DNA of 64,000 bases, taken from NCBI RefSeq assembly GCF_000698575.1, contig NZ_JFHD01000010.1, forward strand, positions 1-64,000, given 5' to 3'. Within the stretch, counting starts at the first letter, position 1; the number at the start of each line of letters is the position of its first letter. Below are positions 9,318-18,195 of this stretch, piece by piece. The translations under genes and the position numbers were made by a program. This DNA is from Caballeronia zhejiangensis. Its GTDB lineage: Bacteria; Pseudomonadota; Gammaproteobacteria; Burkholderiales; Burkholderiaceae. The notes beneath the pieces are model-generated. The model searched no databases. It was not told where the DNA came from and worked only from the letters and a program-made list of their open reading frames with translations.

Positions 9318-9577
9318 ACGATGACATCGATCCGGCGCTCGTCGCCGTGCTGACACAGCTTTGGCGCGCACAGACGGAAACGCCGGAACGCGCGTGGTCG
9401 CTCGCGAAATTGGCGAAGCAGTCCGGTTTGCCGATGAGCGCGTTGCGTCGGCAATTGACCGGGCTCGAGGAAGCGGGATTCGTCGAGGTCCGGATGAACG
9501 AGGATGGGACGGGCAGCGCGGGGTTGAGCGAGCAAGGCGTGACTTTGTGTCAGTCGATTTTCAGCGCAGGTGAATAA
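9314..9577 (+). CDS. Small winged-helix (MarR/ArsR-like) DNA-binding protein
   Basis: An 87-aa protein whose ATG overlaps the stop of the MocR gene (ATGA), implying translational coupling. The sequence SLAKLAKQSGLPMSALRRQL reads as a helix-turn-helix. It is followed by a wing (TGLEEAGFVEVRMNEDGTGS) and a final helix, which is the compact winged-helix topology of MarR/IclR-type domains. No ligand domain is present. It probably works with the MocR protein at the same locus, perhaps on the divergent oxidoreductase promoter. That role is inferred only from gene order. I do not recognise a named family. Confidence 0.75.
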   Translation: MNDDIDPALVAVLTQLWRAQTETPERAWSLAKLAKQSGLPMSALRRQLTGLEEAGFVEVRMNEDGTGSAGLSEQGVTLCQSIFSAGE

Positions 9578-9583
9578 ATGGGC

Positions 9584-9608
9584 TATGGTGATATACCATA
9601 TGTATATC
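9584..9608. promoter_or_regulatory. Overlapping palindromes upstream of vapBC (likely operator)
   Basis: Two palindromes overlap here: TATGGT-N5-ACCATA (9584-9600) and GATATAC-N5-GTATATC (9590-9608). They lie 17-41 bp before the antitoxin ATG in an AT-rich patch unlike the surroundings. Ribbon-helix-helix antitoxins usually autoregulate by binding such sites. Use by this antitoxin is inferred. Confidence 0.6.
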
Positions 9609-9624
9609 GTATAGCGAGGTATCT

Positions 9625-9843
9625 ATGGGAAGGATCTTGATCGATTTGCCCGACGAACAGATAGACGAACTCGCCGCGATCGGCGAAGAGCAGCAGCGCC
9701 CGCGAGCCGCGGTCATTCGGGACGCGATCAGCGCGTACGTCGCGAGCAACAAGCGCCGTTCTGCCGTCGATGTGTTCGGCTTATGGCAAGAGCGAAAGAT
9801 CGATGGATTGCAGTATCAGCGGGAGCTGCGCGAAGAATGGTAA
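9625..9843 (+). CDS. Ribbon-helix-helix antitoxin of a VapBC-type pair
   Basis: A 72-aa CopG/RHH-type antitoxin. The N-terminal strand RILIDLP, followed by DEQIDELAAIGEE and RPRAAVIRDAISAYVAS, is the classic ribbon-helix-helix. The C-terminal tail (VDVFGLWQERKIDGLQYQRELREEW) is the usual toxin-binding region. The ATG at 9625 is 8 bp after a GCGAGG ribosome-like site. The gene overlaps the toxin start by 7 nt (GAATGGTAA), typical of toxin-antitoxin operons. Palindromes just upstream fit autoregulation. The pairing of an RHH antitoxin with a PIN toxin is common in plasmid and chromosomal VapBC modules. Confidence 0.85.
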   Translation: MGRILIDLPDEQIDELAAIGEEQQRPRAAVIRDAISAYVASNKRRSAVDVFGLWQERKIDGLQYQRELREEW

Positions 9844-10202
9844 GAGCGCTTTTCGACACGAACATCCTGATCGATTACCTGTTGGGAATCGATGCGGCAC
9901 GCAAGGAGATCGAGCGTTACGAAGAGCGGTCGATCAGCATCATCACGCTCATGGAAGTTCTAGAGGGCGCCAAACCCGACAGTGAAGCGTCGCTGCGCGC
10001 CTGGCTGTCCACCTTCGATCTCGTGCCGCTCGATTCGGCCGTCGCGAACCTCGCAATCGGAATTCGCAGGAAATCGCGCATCAAGTTGCCGGATGCGATC
10101 GTGTGGGCGTCGGCGCAATCGGTGAATGCGCTGCTCGTTTCGCGCAACTCGAAGGACTTCCCGCCCGACGATCCGGGCGTGCGGATGCCCTATCAACTGT
10201 AG
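9837..10202 (+). CDS. vapC: PIN-domain toxin (VapC family ribonuclease)
   Basis: A 121-aa PIN-domain endoribonuclease. The metal-binding acidic residues are all visible: D7 in LFDTNILIDYL, E40 in ITLMEVLEG, D86 in IKLPDAIVWASA, and D107 in VSRNSKDF. The length is usual for VapC. Members cleave tRNA or rRNA and inhibit translation when the antitoxin is degraded. The start chosen, ATG 9837, overlaps the antitoxin stop by 7 nt; the frame is open further upstream, but those starts would lie inside the antitoxin gene. The module looks intact and is placed between two MocR regulator genes. Confidence 0.88.
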   Translation: MVRALFDTNILIDYLLGIDAARKEIERYEERSISIITLMEVLEGAKPDSEASLRAWLSTFDLVPLDSAVANLAIGIRRKSRIKLPDAIVWASAQSVNALLVSRNSKDFPPDDPGVRMPYQL

Positions 10203-10223
10203 CCGCGTCGGTCGCCAGCACCC

Positions 10224-11675
10224 TTGGACATCCACATCACCCTGCACGGCCGCCGCGACCTGACCGGCCAGATCTACGGCCAGCTACGCGCGGGCATCAT
10301 CGAAGGGCGGCTCGCCGCGAACGCGCGCCTGCCGTCCACGCGCGATCTCGCCGCGCAGCTCGGCGTCTCGCGCAAGACCACGCTCGATGTCTTCGAGCGG
10401 CTGATCGCGGAAGGCTTCTTGCGCACGCGCGCCGGCGACGGCACGTTCGTCGCTGAAGGGCTCACGCGCCTGCCGACCGCGCGCACCGAACCCGTATCGG
10501 CCCGCGCTCGCGCCACCGGCATCTGGCGCAAGATGCCCGAGCGCATGACGATGCCGATGCCGCCCGCCGACGAAACGCTCGACTGCGATTTCAAGGGCGG
10601 CGTAACCGACAAATCGCTCTTTCCCTACGACGCCTGGCGACGCTGCCTGAATCAGGCACTGCGCACGCAGACGCGCGCGGGCGGCGGCGTCGCGGGTTAT
10701 CGCGATCCGGGCGGCGAGCAGGCGTTGCGGCTCGGCATCGCGCGTTATCTCGCGTTCAGCCGCGCGGTCGTCTGCAACTGGCAGGACGTGATCGTCACGC
10801 AGGGCGCGCAACAGGCGCTCGATCTGCTCGCGCGCGTGACGATCCAGCCGGGCGATGTCGTCGCGGTCGAAGAGCCGGGTTATCCGCCGGCGCGGGCGCT
10901 CTTCGCGGCGCTCGGCGCGCGCATCGCGCATGTGCCGGTCGATGGCGAGGGCATCGTCGTGAGAAAGCTGCCGCGCAACACGCGGCTCGTCTACGTGACG
11001 CCGTCGCATCAGTTTCCGCTCGGCATGCCGATGAGCCTCGAGCGGCGCGTCGAGTTGCTCGAATGGGCGGGCAAGCGCGGCGCGGTGATCGTCGAGGACG
11101 ACTACGACGGCGAATTCCGCTTCGAAGGGCGGCCGGTGGAATCGCTGAAGAGTCTCGATCGCGCGGGACTCGTCGCGTATGTCGGCACGTTTTCGAAGAC
11201 GCTCTTTCCCGATCTGCGGCTCGGCTACGTCGTGCCGCCCGCGACACTCTCCGAACCGCTCTGGAACGCAAAGCAGATTTGCGACTGGCACAGCTGCATG
11301 CTGACGCAAACCGCGCTCGGCGCGTTCATGCTCGATGGCGAATACGCGAAGCATCTGCGCCGCATGCACAAGGCGTACGCGGAACGCCGCGCGCTGTTGA
11401 TCGAACGTCTGCAAGGCGAGCTCGCGCCTTGGTTCGAGCCGCTGCCCGCGACGGCGGGCATCCATCTCGTCGCGCGGCTCGCCGGTTCGGTGCGGGAAGA
11501 CGAGGTCGTCGCGGCGGCGCGCGCCGTATCGGTCGGGCTGTACGGCATACGCGCGTTCTACGCGGGCGAGCCGGCGCAGCAAGGCGTGCTGCTCGGCTAC
11601 GGCGGGACGAACGTCACGGCGATCGAGCGCGGCGCGACGCGCCTCGCCGCGCTCATGCCGACGCTCGTCCGCTAG
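10224..11675 (+). CDS. MocR/PdxR-type regulator (GntR + aminotransferase domain)
   Basis: A 483-aa MocR-family protein with a TTG start at 10224. The N-terminal winged helix begins DIHITLHGRRDLTGQIYGQLRAGI and contains RLPSTRDLAAQLGVSRKTT. The aminotransferase-like domain carries VIVEDDYDGEFRF and the PLP-lysine motif GTFSKTLFPDLRLGY. The sequence resembles the PdxR-like branch of MocR, whose members often control vitamin B6 synthesis or amino-acid genes. No pdx gene is adjacent, so the target is unknown. It starts 21 bp after vapC and could be co-transcribed or have its own promoter inside the toxin gene. Confidence 0.85.
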   Translation: MDIHITLHGRRDLTGQIYGQLRAGIIEGRLAANARLPSTRDLAAQLGVSRKTTLDVFERLIAEGFLRTRAGDGTFVAEGLTRLPTARTEPVSARARATGIWRKMPERMTMPMPPADETLDCDFKGGVTDKSLFPYDAWRRCLNQALRTQTRAGGGVAGYRDPGGEQALRLGIARYLAFSRAVVCNWQDVIVTQGAQQALDLLARVTIQPGDVVAVEEPGYPPARALFAALGARIAHVPVDGEGIVVRKLPRNTRLVYVTPSHQFPLGMPMSLERRVELLEWAGKRGAVIVEDDYDGEFRFEGRPVESLKSLDRAGLVAYVGTFSKTLFPDLRLGYVVPPATLSEPLWNAKQICDWHSCMLTQTALGAFMLDGEYAKHLRRMHKAYAERRALLIERLQGELAPWFEPLPATAGIHLVARLAGSVREDEVVAAARAVSVGLYGIRAFYAGEPAQQGVLLGYGGTNVTAIERGATRLAALMPTLVR

Positions 11676-11685
11676 CTTCGCGGCG

Positions 11686-12825
11686 TCACTGATCGCACAA
11701 CAACAGCAGCTTTTCCTGCGCGGAACACGCCGCTTTTTTCGGCTTTTGCGCGGCCGCGTCCGCGTCGCGCGTCGCGACCTTGCGCGTCGGATTCTGCGCT
11801 TGCTCGGCGGCCGCCGTGCGCTGCGCGATGCACGCGCGCAAGTGCTTTTCCATCGGCGGATAGTATTTCCAGCCCTTCGTGAGCGGCGGCAGTTCGAGAT
11901 GCACCTGCTTCCACTTCGGATGGCCGTTCGCCTGCAGCGTGTCGAAGTTCGAGCACAGCGAATCGGCGAATTTCGACAGCGCGCCGACCGTGCCGCGCAA
12001 ACCGTAATCGTAGGTCACGAGAAACGCCTTCACGGTGAGCGTCGGCGTGTCTTCCTGAATCCAGTTCGGATAACTCGTCGTGCGGATCGTCGCCGGGAAA
12101 TAGGTCTGCTTCGCGCGCGCGGTTTCCTGCGCGTTCGGATCGAGGCGCAGCAGCCTGATCTGCTTGAGCAGCTCCGGATTCATGTCCTGAAAGAGCTTCG
12201 CCGGCTGCCCCGCGACGATCACCGCCACGTCGATCTTCCCGACGATCAGCCGCGCGAGCGAATCCTCGTTGTTGAGATGCTGCTCGTTGGCTTCGGCGAT
12301 CGGTTCGCCGAACATCAGCCGATACAGCGTCTCCGCCGATTGCGCCGTGCCGCTGCCGATCGGCCCGACGCTGATGTTCTTGCCCTTGATCTCGTGGATG
12401 TACTTCATCGGCGAGTCCGCGCGCGTGACGAAGTAAATCTCTTCGTCGTAGAGCGGCATGATGAGCCGCAGCGGCTTGATGATCTTGCCCGCGTCCGCAT
12501 TGCCCGAGGTCGCCATGTCCATGTACGCCTGATACACGTCCGACTGCACCAGCGCGAACTTCACGCCGGGCTCGTAGCGCATGCGCTGCACGTTCTCCGC
12601 CGACCCTTTCGACGGCAGCACTTCCAGTTCGATGCCGGCCGGCTCGGCGACGTACTTCGACAAGTCCTGTCCGATCTGGATATACGTGCCGCGTTCCTGG
12701 CCCGTCGTGATCTTGTAGGGAATCGGATCGGCGGCGAAGCTCGATCCCGCGCCGATCATCCCGGCGATGGCGAGAAGCGTCAGCGCGCCCCGTGCGGCGT
12801 TGCGCATGTATTTCGTGGTGAACAT
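11686..12825 (-). CDS. TAXI-family TRAP-type solute-binding protein
   Basis: A 379-aa periplasmic protein. A Sec signal peptide (about residues 1-31, ending SSFAA) precedes a TAXI-type binding domain. Family features are TGQERGTYIQIGQDLSKYV, the glycine/serine segment SVGPIGSGTAQSAETLY, and VIVAGQPAKLFQDM. TAXI proteins deliver substrates, often glutamate or other organic acids, to fused-subunit TRAP membrane proteins. No TRAP permease gene is next to it, so it is an orphan binding protein or acts in sensing. The C-terminus is extended by a charged Ala/Lys-rich tail with a few cysteines. It converges on the MocR gene with only 10 bp between stops. Confidence 0.82.
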   Translation of the reverse strand: MFTTKYMRNAARGALTLLAIAGMIGAGSSFAADPIPYKITTGQERGTYIQIGQDLSKYVAEPAGIELEVLPSKGSAENVQRMRYEPGVKFALVQSDVYQAYMDMATSGNADAGKIIKPLRLIMPLYDEEIYFVTRADSPMKYIHEIKGKNISVGPIGSGTAQSAETLYRLMFGEPIAEANEQHLNNEDSLARLIVGKIDVAVIVAGQPAKLFQDMNPELLKQIRLLRLDPNAQETARAKQTYFPATIRTTSYPNWIQEDTPTLTVKAFLVTYDYGLRGTVGALSKFADSLCSNFDTLQANGHPKWKQVHLELPPLTKGWKYYPPMEKHLRACIAQRTAAAEQAQNPTRKVATRDADAAAQKPKKAACSAQEKLLLLCDQ

Positions 12826-13036
12826 GATTGACCCTTAGTCGGAGTTGGACGGGTGCTTTTTGAAACTCGCACGATGCGGGAATCGTCCGCGTCGCGCGCA
12901 ATCTGCTCATGCGCGGGCACTCGCATGCGGCCCGGCGCGAAGATGCGCGGCGCGTGCTTGCGGTGCGTCGGTGTTGTCTCTGCGTGTTCTTGTAGTTGCG
13001 TCGTTCTCGTGCGCTTTTTTGCGTTTTTTGCCGTTT

Positions 13037-14962
13037 TCAGCGCGACGGCGGCTTCGAGGCCGAATCGCCGCCGCTCCAGCCGTATTGCTTGATGGCGCGT
13101 TCGAGTTCCTCGGACTTGTCGGAGTCGACATGCGAACCGGCCGGCACCGTGGCGAACTGCGGCGACGCGCCGGTCGTGGCCGCGGCCTGCGTGCTGCGCG
13201 TCGCGACGTTCGTCTGCACGACGGGCTGGGCGACGGCTTGTGCGACGGCCGCGGGCGGACGGGGCACGGCTGCCTGCATCGGCGCCGTCGATGGCGGAAG
13301 CGCGCTGCTCTGATTGCCCGATTGCGGTGGATGCGGCACGGCGGTGCGCGTCGGGGGCGCGGACGGCTGCGGCGGATCTTCGCCGAGGTAATACGCGCCG
13401 CGCGGATTGGCCGGACGAGCGGCTTGCTGCGGCGGCTCGTCGCCGATGTAATAGGGCGCGCGCGGGTTCGCGGCACGCGAATTCGCGGCGGAAGGCTGGG
13501 CGCTTTCTTCGCCGAGATAATAGGGCGCGCGCGCCGCTTGCGTGACGGGCGGCGGAGCGGCCTTCGCAGCGGCCGGTTGCGACGGCGCGGGCACGGCGGC
13601 TTGTGTCGTGGCCGGTTGTGGCGTCGGCAGGGGCGTCGGTTGGGGCGTCGGTTGCGTGGCCGCTTGCGGCGCGGGCGTGGGCATCGTCATCGTCGTGGCG
13701 ACGGTCGGCGCGGGCGGCGGATTGATCGTCGTCGCGGTGATCGCGGCGGTCGCCGCCTGGCCACGCGCGATTTTCTCCGCGCGCGATTCGTAGGCAGCGT
13801 CGTCGTCGGCCCAGCGCGCAGCGGTGCTGCGTTGCACCGTGCGCCTGTCCGGCGTGGGCTTCTGAGCAAACCCGTTCGTCTTTGCGGCCTGCGCGGCCGC
13901 CGCTGCAACGTTTGCCTGCGCGGGAAGCTGAACGGGCGCGGCAGCCGCCGTGTTCGCGGCTTCCGCGGCGGGCGCCGTGCCCGGCACGCGTTTGGCGAGC
14001 GCGGCCACTGCCGTCGGCGCGAGCCAGCCCGCGTGCGAAATCACGCGTTCGAGCATGGCTTGCGATTCGATGTTGCTGCCGTCGAGGGCGAGCGCCTCGC
14101 CCGCGTTCTGCTGCACGCACGCCCACGCGGACGTGCGCTCGCAGGCGCGCGCGAGTTGCAGCGCGGCGTCGCGCTGCGCTTCGCGCTTGACGAGCTCGTC
14201 CTTCAGCGATTCGTAGTCGGCGCGCGCCTGTTGCTGCGGCGGAAGCATTTTGAGCCGCGCGCGGGCCGTGGCGAGATCGTGCTGATCCAGCGCGACGCGC
14301 ACATCCTGCAGCGCATTGCCGGACGGAGCGGCGGCCAACGGGCGCCGGTCCGCCGCGGCCGGCGTGCCGGGCGCGTCGGTTGCGCCGCGCATCAGCGAAC
14401 CGACCTTGGAATCGATCACGCCCGAAACGCTGTGATCCGCGGATGGCGTGCTCGAACCGCCGTCCGAATCGCCAAGCTGGTAATAGAACGTCGCGCCGAG
14501 CAGCAACACGAGACCGCATGCACCGGCGATGACTGTCTTCTTCGTGTTCCACCGCTCGGAACCGGGCAGGGCGTCGGGATCGTTGCTGGAATCGGCGAAG
14601 GCGTTGCGTGCGGATTCCTCGGCGCGGCGCGCGCGATATTCCGCCGCCTTTTGCGCGATGCGCTCACTCGCGCGCTCCGTCCAGCGCGAGCGCATGCCCG
14701 GCTCGACGCGCCCGGCGCCATCCGAGTCGAGGGAAGCGGAAGAACCGGATGCGGACGCACCCGCCGATGCGAGCGGCGCCGATGCCTCTTCGAAAACGTT
14801 CTTGCGCGATTTGCCCGAGGCGGCCTCGCGCGTCTGGCCGAATGCGGCGCTTCGGTCTGCGCCGCAATTGGGGCAACTGTCGGCGTTCTTGCGCACCGTG
14901 CTGCCGCACCGCTGGCAGACGACGGAGAACATGGATGCGGGAAACGTCAGTCGCGTGGTCAT
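13037..14962 (-). CDS. Zinc-ribbon, single-TM protein with Pro/Ala-rich repeat tail
   Basis: A 641-aa protein of unknown function. The N-terminus is a zinc ribbon (C16-x2-C19, C30-x2-C33; SCPNCG). A charged helix-rich stretch follows, then one membrane helix at about 143-162 (VIAGACGLVLLLGATFYYQL). The next section, about residues 210-310, resembles a TPR-like helical region (VRVALDQHDLATARARLKML). The C-terminal half is low-complexity Pro/Ala/Gln/Thr. It holds three copies of a Y-Y-[LI]-G-[ED]-[ED] motif spaced about 24 and 20 residues apart. The C-terminus ends SEELERAIKQYGWSG. The topology suggests a cytosolic zinc ribbon with a periplasmic disordered tail. A GAGGG ribosome site supports ATG 14962. 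It may scaffold an envelope complex; this is speculative. Confidence 0.72.
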   Translation of the reverse strand: MTTRLTFPASMFSVVCQRCGSTVRKNADSCPNCGADRSAAFGQTREAASGKSRKNVFEEASAPLASAGASASGSSASLDSDGAGRVEPGMRSRWTERASERIAQKAAEYRARRAEESARNAFADSSNDPDALPGSERWNTKKTVIAGACGLVLLLGATFYYQLGDSDGGSSTPSADHSVSGVIDSKVGSLMRGATDAPGTPAAADRRPLAAAPSGNALQDVRVALDQHDLATARARLKMLPPQQQARADYESLKDELVKREAQRDAALQLARACERTSAWACVQQNAGEALALDGSNIESQAMLERVISHAGWLAPTAVAALAKRVPGTAPAAEAANTAAAAPVQLPAQANVAAAAAQAAKTNGFAQKPTPDRRTVQRSTAARWADDDAAYESRAEKIARGQAATAAITATTINPPPAPTVATTMTMPTPAPQAATQPTPQPTPLPTPQPATTQAAVPAPSQPAAAKAAPPPVTQAARAPYYLGEESAQPSAANSRAANPRAPYYIGDEPPQQAARPANPRGAYYLGEDPPQPSAPPTRTAVPHPPQSGNQSSALPPSTAPMQAAVPRPPAAVAQAVAQPVVQTNVATRSTQAAATTGASPQFATVPAGSHVDSDKSEELERAIKQYGWSGGDSASKPPSR

Positions 14963-15450
14963 GCTAAAGCCCTCGAAGGACGTGTGCGTGAGGTTGCCAA
15001 AATCGCGTGGCCGCCAATGCGCGCCGAGCCGTCGCGCCTGTACGCGGGAACGGCGTCCCGCGGCAGCAATCCTTCGTATTCTTTGTCCGCGCGGCGCGCG
15101 CGCCAGCGGGAAACGACTATCCGACTATGGTTCAACCACTATCGGACGTCAATTGCCTTTCGCCCCTACTCCGGGCGGTGCTCTCGCTCACGATATTTCT
15201 GACATTTTGGGATCGCGGCGGCGGTTTTGAATCGCCAATCCTTAGCCGAAAAAAGACAACGGGGCGCGATCGCCGGATAACCCACTGATGTGAAAGCGAT
15301 TCGAGCGCGTGATGAAACGTTGTAGCGAGCCCACGCCGAGTATGTCAATGCGGATCGCCCGAAGCGGCGGACGTCGCCGGGGGATTGGTAAGGCTTCCGA
15401 ATCATCGTTCGAAAGGTTTGCCTTTCGTGCTCCGGCGTTGCGCAGAAGCG
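14963..15450. other. Long intergenic region, no gene supported
   Basis: About 490 bp between the 5' end of the zinc-ribbon gene and the terminator of the dehydrogenase gene. Open frames here lack ribosome sites and recognisable protein composition. The stretch 15090-15350 is less GC-rich than its neighbours and probably holds the zinc-ribbon gene's promoter. I see no tRNA-like or riboswitch-like structure. Confidence 0.5.
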
Positions 15451-15485
15451 AAAAAGCCGCGGCGCGAATGACGCGCCGCGGCTTT
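15451..15485 (-). terminator. Rho-independent terminator of the dehydrogenase gene
   Basis: A perfect 14-bp stem (AAAGCCGCGGCGCG with its complement, 5-nt loop) is followed on the minus strand by a run of five T. It lies 21 bp past the stop of the minus-strand aldehyde dehydrogenase gene. Confidence 0.85.
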
Positions 15486-15505
15486 CATCAGACCGACCCG
15501 AAGCG

Positions 15506-17089
15506 TTATTCCGCCAGTTGCAGCTTGCCGTCGATGCGGCGGTTCAGGCCGAGCGGATTCGCCGTCTTCAGCGCGTCGGGCAGAAGCGCGTCAGGCAGAT
15601 CCTGATAGCTGACCGGGCGCAGGAAACGGTTGATCGCGAGACTGCCGACCGAAGTCGAGCGGCCATCCGCCGTCGACGGGAACGGGCCGCCGTGCACCAT
15701 CGCGTGGCCGACTTCCACGCCCGTGCCGAAGCCGTTCACCAGCAGGCGGCCGGTGCGGCGCTCGAGCGCGGGCAGGACGCGCTTCGCATCGGCGTAATCG
15801 GCCTCGTCGATATGCAGCGCCGAGGTCAACTGGCCTTCCAGCGATTCGATCAGATCGATCATCGCGTCGAGGCTCGGGCAACGCACGACCAGCGACGATG
15901 CACCGAAGATTTCCTCTTGCAGATCGTGATTCTTGCGGAACGCTTCGGCGGTGGTGACGAACAGCGCCGACTGGCCCTGATTGTCGCCCTTCGCTTCGAG
16001 GCCGCGCGCGGCGGTGGTCACGTCGGCGTTATCGGCGGTCTTCGCGACCGAGTTCGCGTACGTCTTGCAGATGCCCGGCGTAAGCATCGTCTGCGCGGCG
16101 GTTTCCTTGAGCGCAGCGGAAGCCGCTTCGATGAACTTGTCGAGATCCGGGCCGTCGACGGCCAGAATCAGGCCCGGATTCGTGCAGAACTGGCCCGCGC
16201 CGAGCACGAGCGACGAGACGAACGCCTTGCCGATGGCTTCGCCGCGATTCTTGAGCGCGTTCGGGAACAGCAGTACCGGGTTGATGCTGCTCATTTCCGC
16301 GTAGACGGGGATGGGTTCCTTGCGCGCCGCCGCGATCTTCATCAGCGCGACGCCGCCGCCGCGCGAGCCGGTGAAGCCCGCCGCCTTGATGCGGTTGTCG
16401 GCGACGAGGCCCTGACCGATGTCGCGGCCGCTGTCGAAGAGGAGCGAGAACGTGCCTTCGGGCATGCCGCAGTCCTTCACGGCCTTCTGCACCGCGCGGC
16501 CGACGAGCTCCGCCGTGCCCGGATGCGCCGAGTGCGCCTTGACGATGACCGGGCAACCGGCGGCGAGCGCCGACGCCGTGTCGCCGCCGGCGACGGAGAA
16601 CGCGAGCGGGAAGTTGCTCGCGCCGAACACGGCGACCGGGCCGACGCCGATATGACGCAGACGCAGATCGACGCGCGGCAGCGGCTTGCGCTCGGGTTGC
16701 GCCGGATCGATCCGCACGCCGAGAAAATCGCCATTGCGGACGACATCGGCGAACATGCGCAACTGGCCGACCGTGCGGCCGCGCTCGCCTTCGAGACGCG
16801 CGCGCGGCAGGCCGCTTTCGATCATGCAGCGCTCGATCAGGTCGTCGCCGATATCGAGGATGTTCTGCGCGATCGTTTCCAGGAACTTCGCGCGCGCTTC
16901 GGGCGCGGTTTCGCGGTAGACGTCGAACGCGGCCCACGCGAGGGCGCACGCGCGGTCGAGGTCCGCGAGCGTCGCGCCGCCGAAAGCCGGTTCGATGGCC
17001 GCGCCGGTCGAGGCGTTGACGGCCTTGATCGAGCCGTTCGAGCCGAAAACCGATTCCTGACCGATGAGCAGGTTGCCAGTGAGTTGCAT
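15506..17089 (-). CDS. Aldehyde dehydrogenase, alpha-ketoglutarate-semialdehyde type
   Basis: A 527-aa NAD(P)-dependent aldehyde dehydrogenase of the branch annotated as 2,5-dioxovalerate (alpha-ketoglutarate semialdehyde) dehydrogenase. It oxidises the semialdehyde to 2-oxoglutarate at the end of pentose, hexarate or hydroxyproline pathways. Catalytic C302 lies in [12 protein letters not shown] and the general base E265 in YAEMSSINP. The cofactor segment [18 protein letters not shown] is intact. The length of about 525 aa is typical for this branch and longer than ordinary 480-aa enzymes. It is divergent from a LysR gene of the GbpR type, which supports a sugar-acid pathway. Other pathway enzymes are not nearby. 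Confidence 0.85.
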   Translation of the reverse strand: MQLTGNLLIGQESVFGSNGSIKAVNASTGAAIEPAFGGATLADLDRACALAWAAFDVYRETAPEARAKFLETIAQNILDIGDDLIERCMIESGLPRARLEGERGRTVGQLRMFADVVRNGDFLGVRIDPAQPERKPLPRVDLRLRHIGVGPVAVFGASNFPLAFSVAGGDTASALAAGCPVIVKAHSAHPGTAELVGRAVQKAVKDCGMPEGTFSLLFDSGRDIGQGLVADNRIKAAGFTGSRGGGVALMKIAAARKEPIPVYAEMSSINPVLLFPNALKNRGEAIGKAFVSSLVLGAGQFCTNPGLILAVDGPDLDKFIEAASAALKETAAQTMLTPGICKTYANSVAKTADNADVTTAARGLEAKGDNQGQSALFVTTAEAFRKNHDLQEEIFGASSLVVRCPSLDAMIDLIESLEGQLTSALHIDEADYADAKRVLPALERRTGRLLVNGFGTGVEVGHAMVHGGPFPSTADGRSTSVGSLAINRFLRPVSYQDLPDALLPDALKTANPLGLNRRIDGKLQLAE

Positions 17090-17162
17090 GATGTCTCGTC
17101 CTTGCTTGGAGTGATTCGCGGCAGCCGCATGTACCGGTTGTACGATGACTGCACCTTGCCCG

Positions 17163-17194
17163 ACTATACGGCTTCGCGTGTGCGCCTGTATAGT
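17163..17194. promoter_or_regulatory. Inverted repeat in the LysR/dehydrogenase divergent promoter
   Basis: ACTATAC (17163-17169) and GTATAGT (17188-17194) form a perfect 7-bp inverted repeat with an 18-bp spacer. It lies about 60-90 bp before each divergent start. It is a plausible LysR-type operator or a pair of mirrored -10 elements (TATAGT reads both ways). Binding is inferred from position. Confidence 0.45.
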
Positions 17195-17256
17195 GAAACC
17201 TTTCCATCGCTTGATCGCTTTTTGGAATCACCCCGCGCTTTCCCGCACGCCGAAAG

Positions 17257-18192
17257 ATGAAGAACACGCTCGATGTATTGATGTCGCGGCTGCGCATGAA
17301 GCAGCTTCAACTGCTGATCGCGCTCGACGACCACAAATCGCTGCACAAGGCGTCGAGCGCCATGGCGATGACGCAATCCGCCGCGAGCAAGGCGCTCGCC
17401 GAACTCGAATCCATGCTGGAAGCGCCGCTATTCGAGCGTGCGAAGAGCGGGCTGATCCCGAATCCGTTCGGCCGCTGCGTGGTGCGCTACGCACGCGTGC
17501 TGGCCGCCGATCTCAACGCGCTCTGCCAGGAAGTCGCGCAGATTCGCGCGGGCACGGGCGGGCGGCTGACCGTCGGCACGATCATGGGCGCGGTGCCGGG
17601 CGTGGTCGCGCCGATCGTCAACGAGATGCACGCGAAGCATCCGGATCTGGCGATCGAAATCGTCGAGGATACGAGCGCGCGCATGCTGCCGATGCTCGAC
17701 GACGGCCGCGTCGATCTCGTCATCGGGCGCTCGAGCGTGTCCGATCAGCCGTCGAAGTATCAGTATCAGCCGCTGGCGGACGAGCCGCTTTGCATCGTCG
17801 TCGGTCAGGGTCACGAGCGCACGGGCGAGCCGGAAGTCGGTTTCGCCGATCTCGCGCGCTATCGCTGGGTCACGTATCCGAGCTATATGCCGATGAGCGC
17901 ATTGCTGGAACGCGAACTCGATCTCGCCGGCCTGCCGATGCCCGCCAATCCGATTTCCACCGCCTCGCCGCTGATGACCGTGACGCTGCTGCAGGAGAGC
18001 GCGGAACTCGTGTCGATTCTGCCGGCGAGCGTCGCGAAAGTGTTCGAGCGCCACGGCATGCTGCGCATTCTGCCCGTTCGCATGAAGTCGAAATCGCAGA
18101 CCTACGGCATCGTCACGCGCAGGGGCGGCGAGCTTTCGCCGGCGGCGCGGCAGTTCGTGCAGATGTTGCGCGAGCAGCGCCGGCCGAACTGA
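17257..18192 (+). CDS. LysR-family regulator (GbpR-like)
   Basis: A 311-aa LysR-type transcription factor. The N-terminal helix-turn-helix reads LHKASSAMAMTQSAASKALAELE, followed by a periplasmic-binding-protein-like effector domain from about residue 95 (GRLTVGTIMGAVPGVVAP). The start MKNTLDVLMSRLRMKQLQLL and the spacing are typical of the GbpR/galactose-binding-protein regulator subgroup. It is transcribed away from the aldehyde dehydrogenase gene across a 167-bp region with an inverted repeat. It therefore probably activates that gene in response to a sugar-derived intermediate (inference). Confidence 0.87.
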   Translation: MKNTLDVLMSRLRMKQLQLLIALDDHKSLHKASSAMAMTQSAASKALAELESMLEAPLFERAKSGLIPNPFGRCVVRYARVLAADLNALCQEVAQIRAGTGGRLTVGTIMGAVPGVVAPIVNEMHAKHPDLAIEIVEDTSARMLPMLDDGRVDLVIGRSSVSDQPSKYQYQPLADEPLCIVVGQGHERTGEPEVGFADLARYRWVTYPSYMPMSALLERELDLAGLPMPANPISTASPLMTVTLLQESAELVSILPASVAKVFERHGMLRILPVRMKSKSQTYGIVTRRGGELSPAARQFVQMLREQRRPN

Positions 18193-18195
18193 CAC

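Noticed and set aside
12780..14552. Minus-strand ORF of 590 codons overlapping the zinc-ribbon gene in another frame
   Set aside because: The zinc-ribbon frame has a Cys motif, a membrane helix and a ribosome site; this one is Ala/Arg-rich repeat shadow.
15200..15270. tRNA-like sequence in the intergenic region (GGTTTTGAATC resembling a T-loop)
   Set aside because: No matching acceptor, anticodon or D-arm could be assembled around it.
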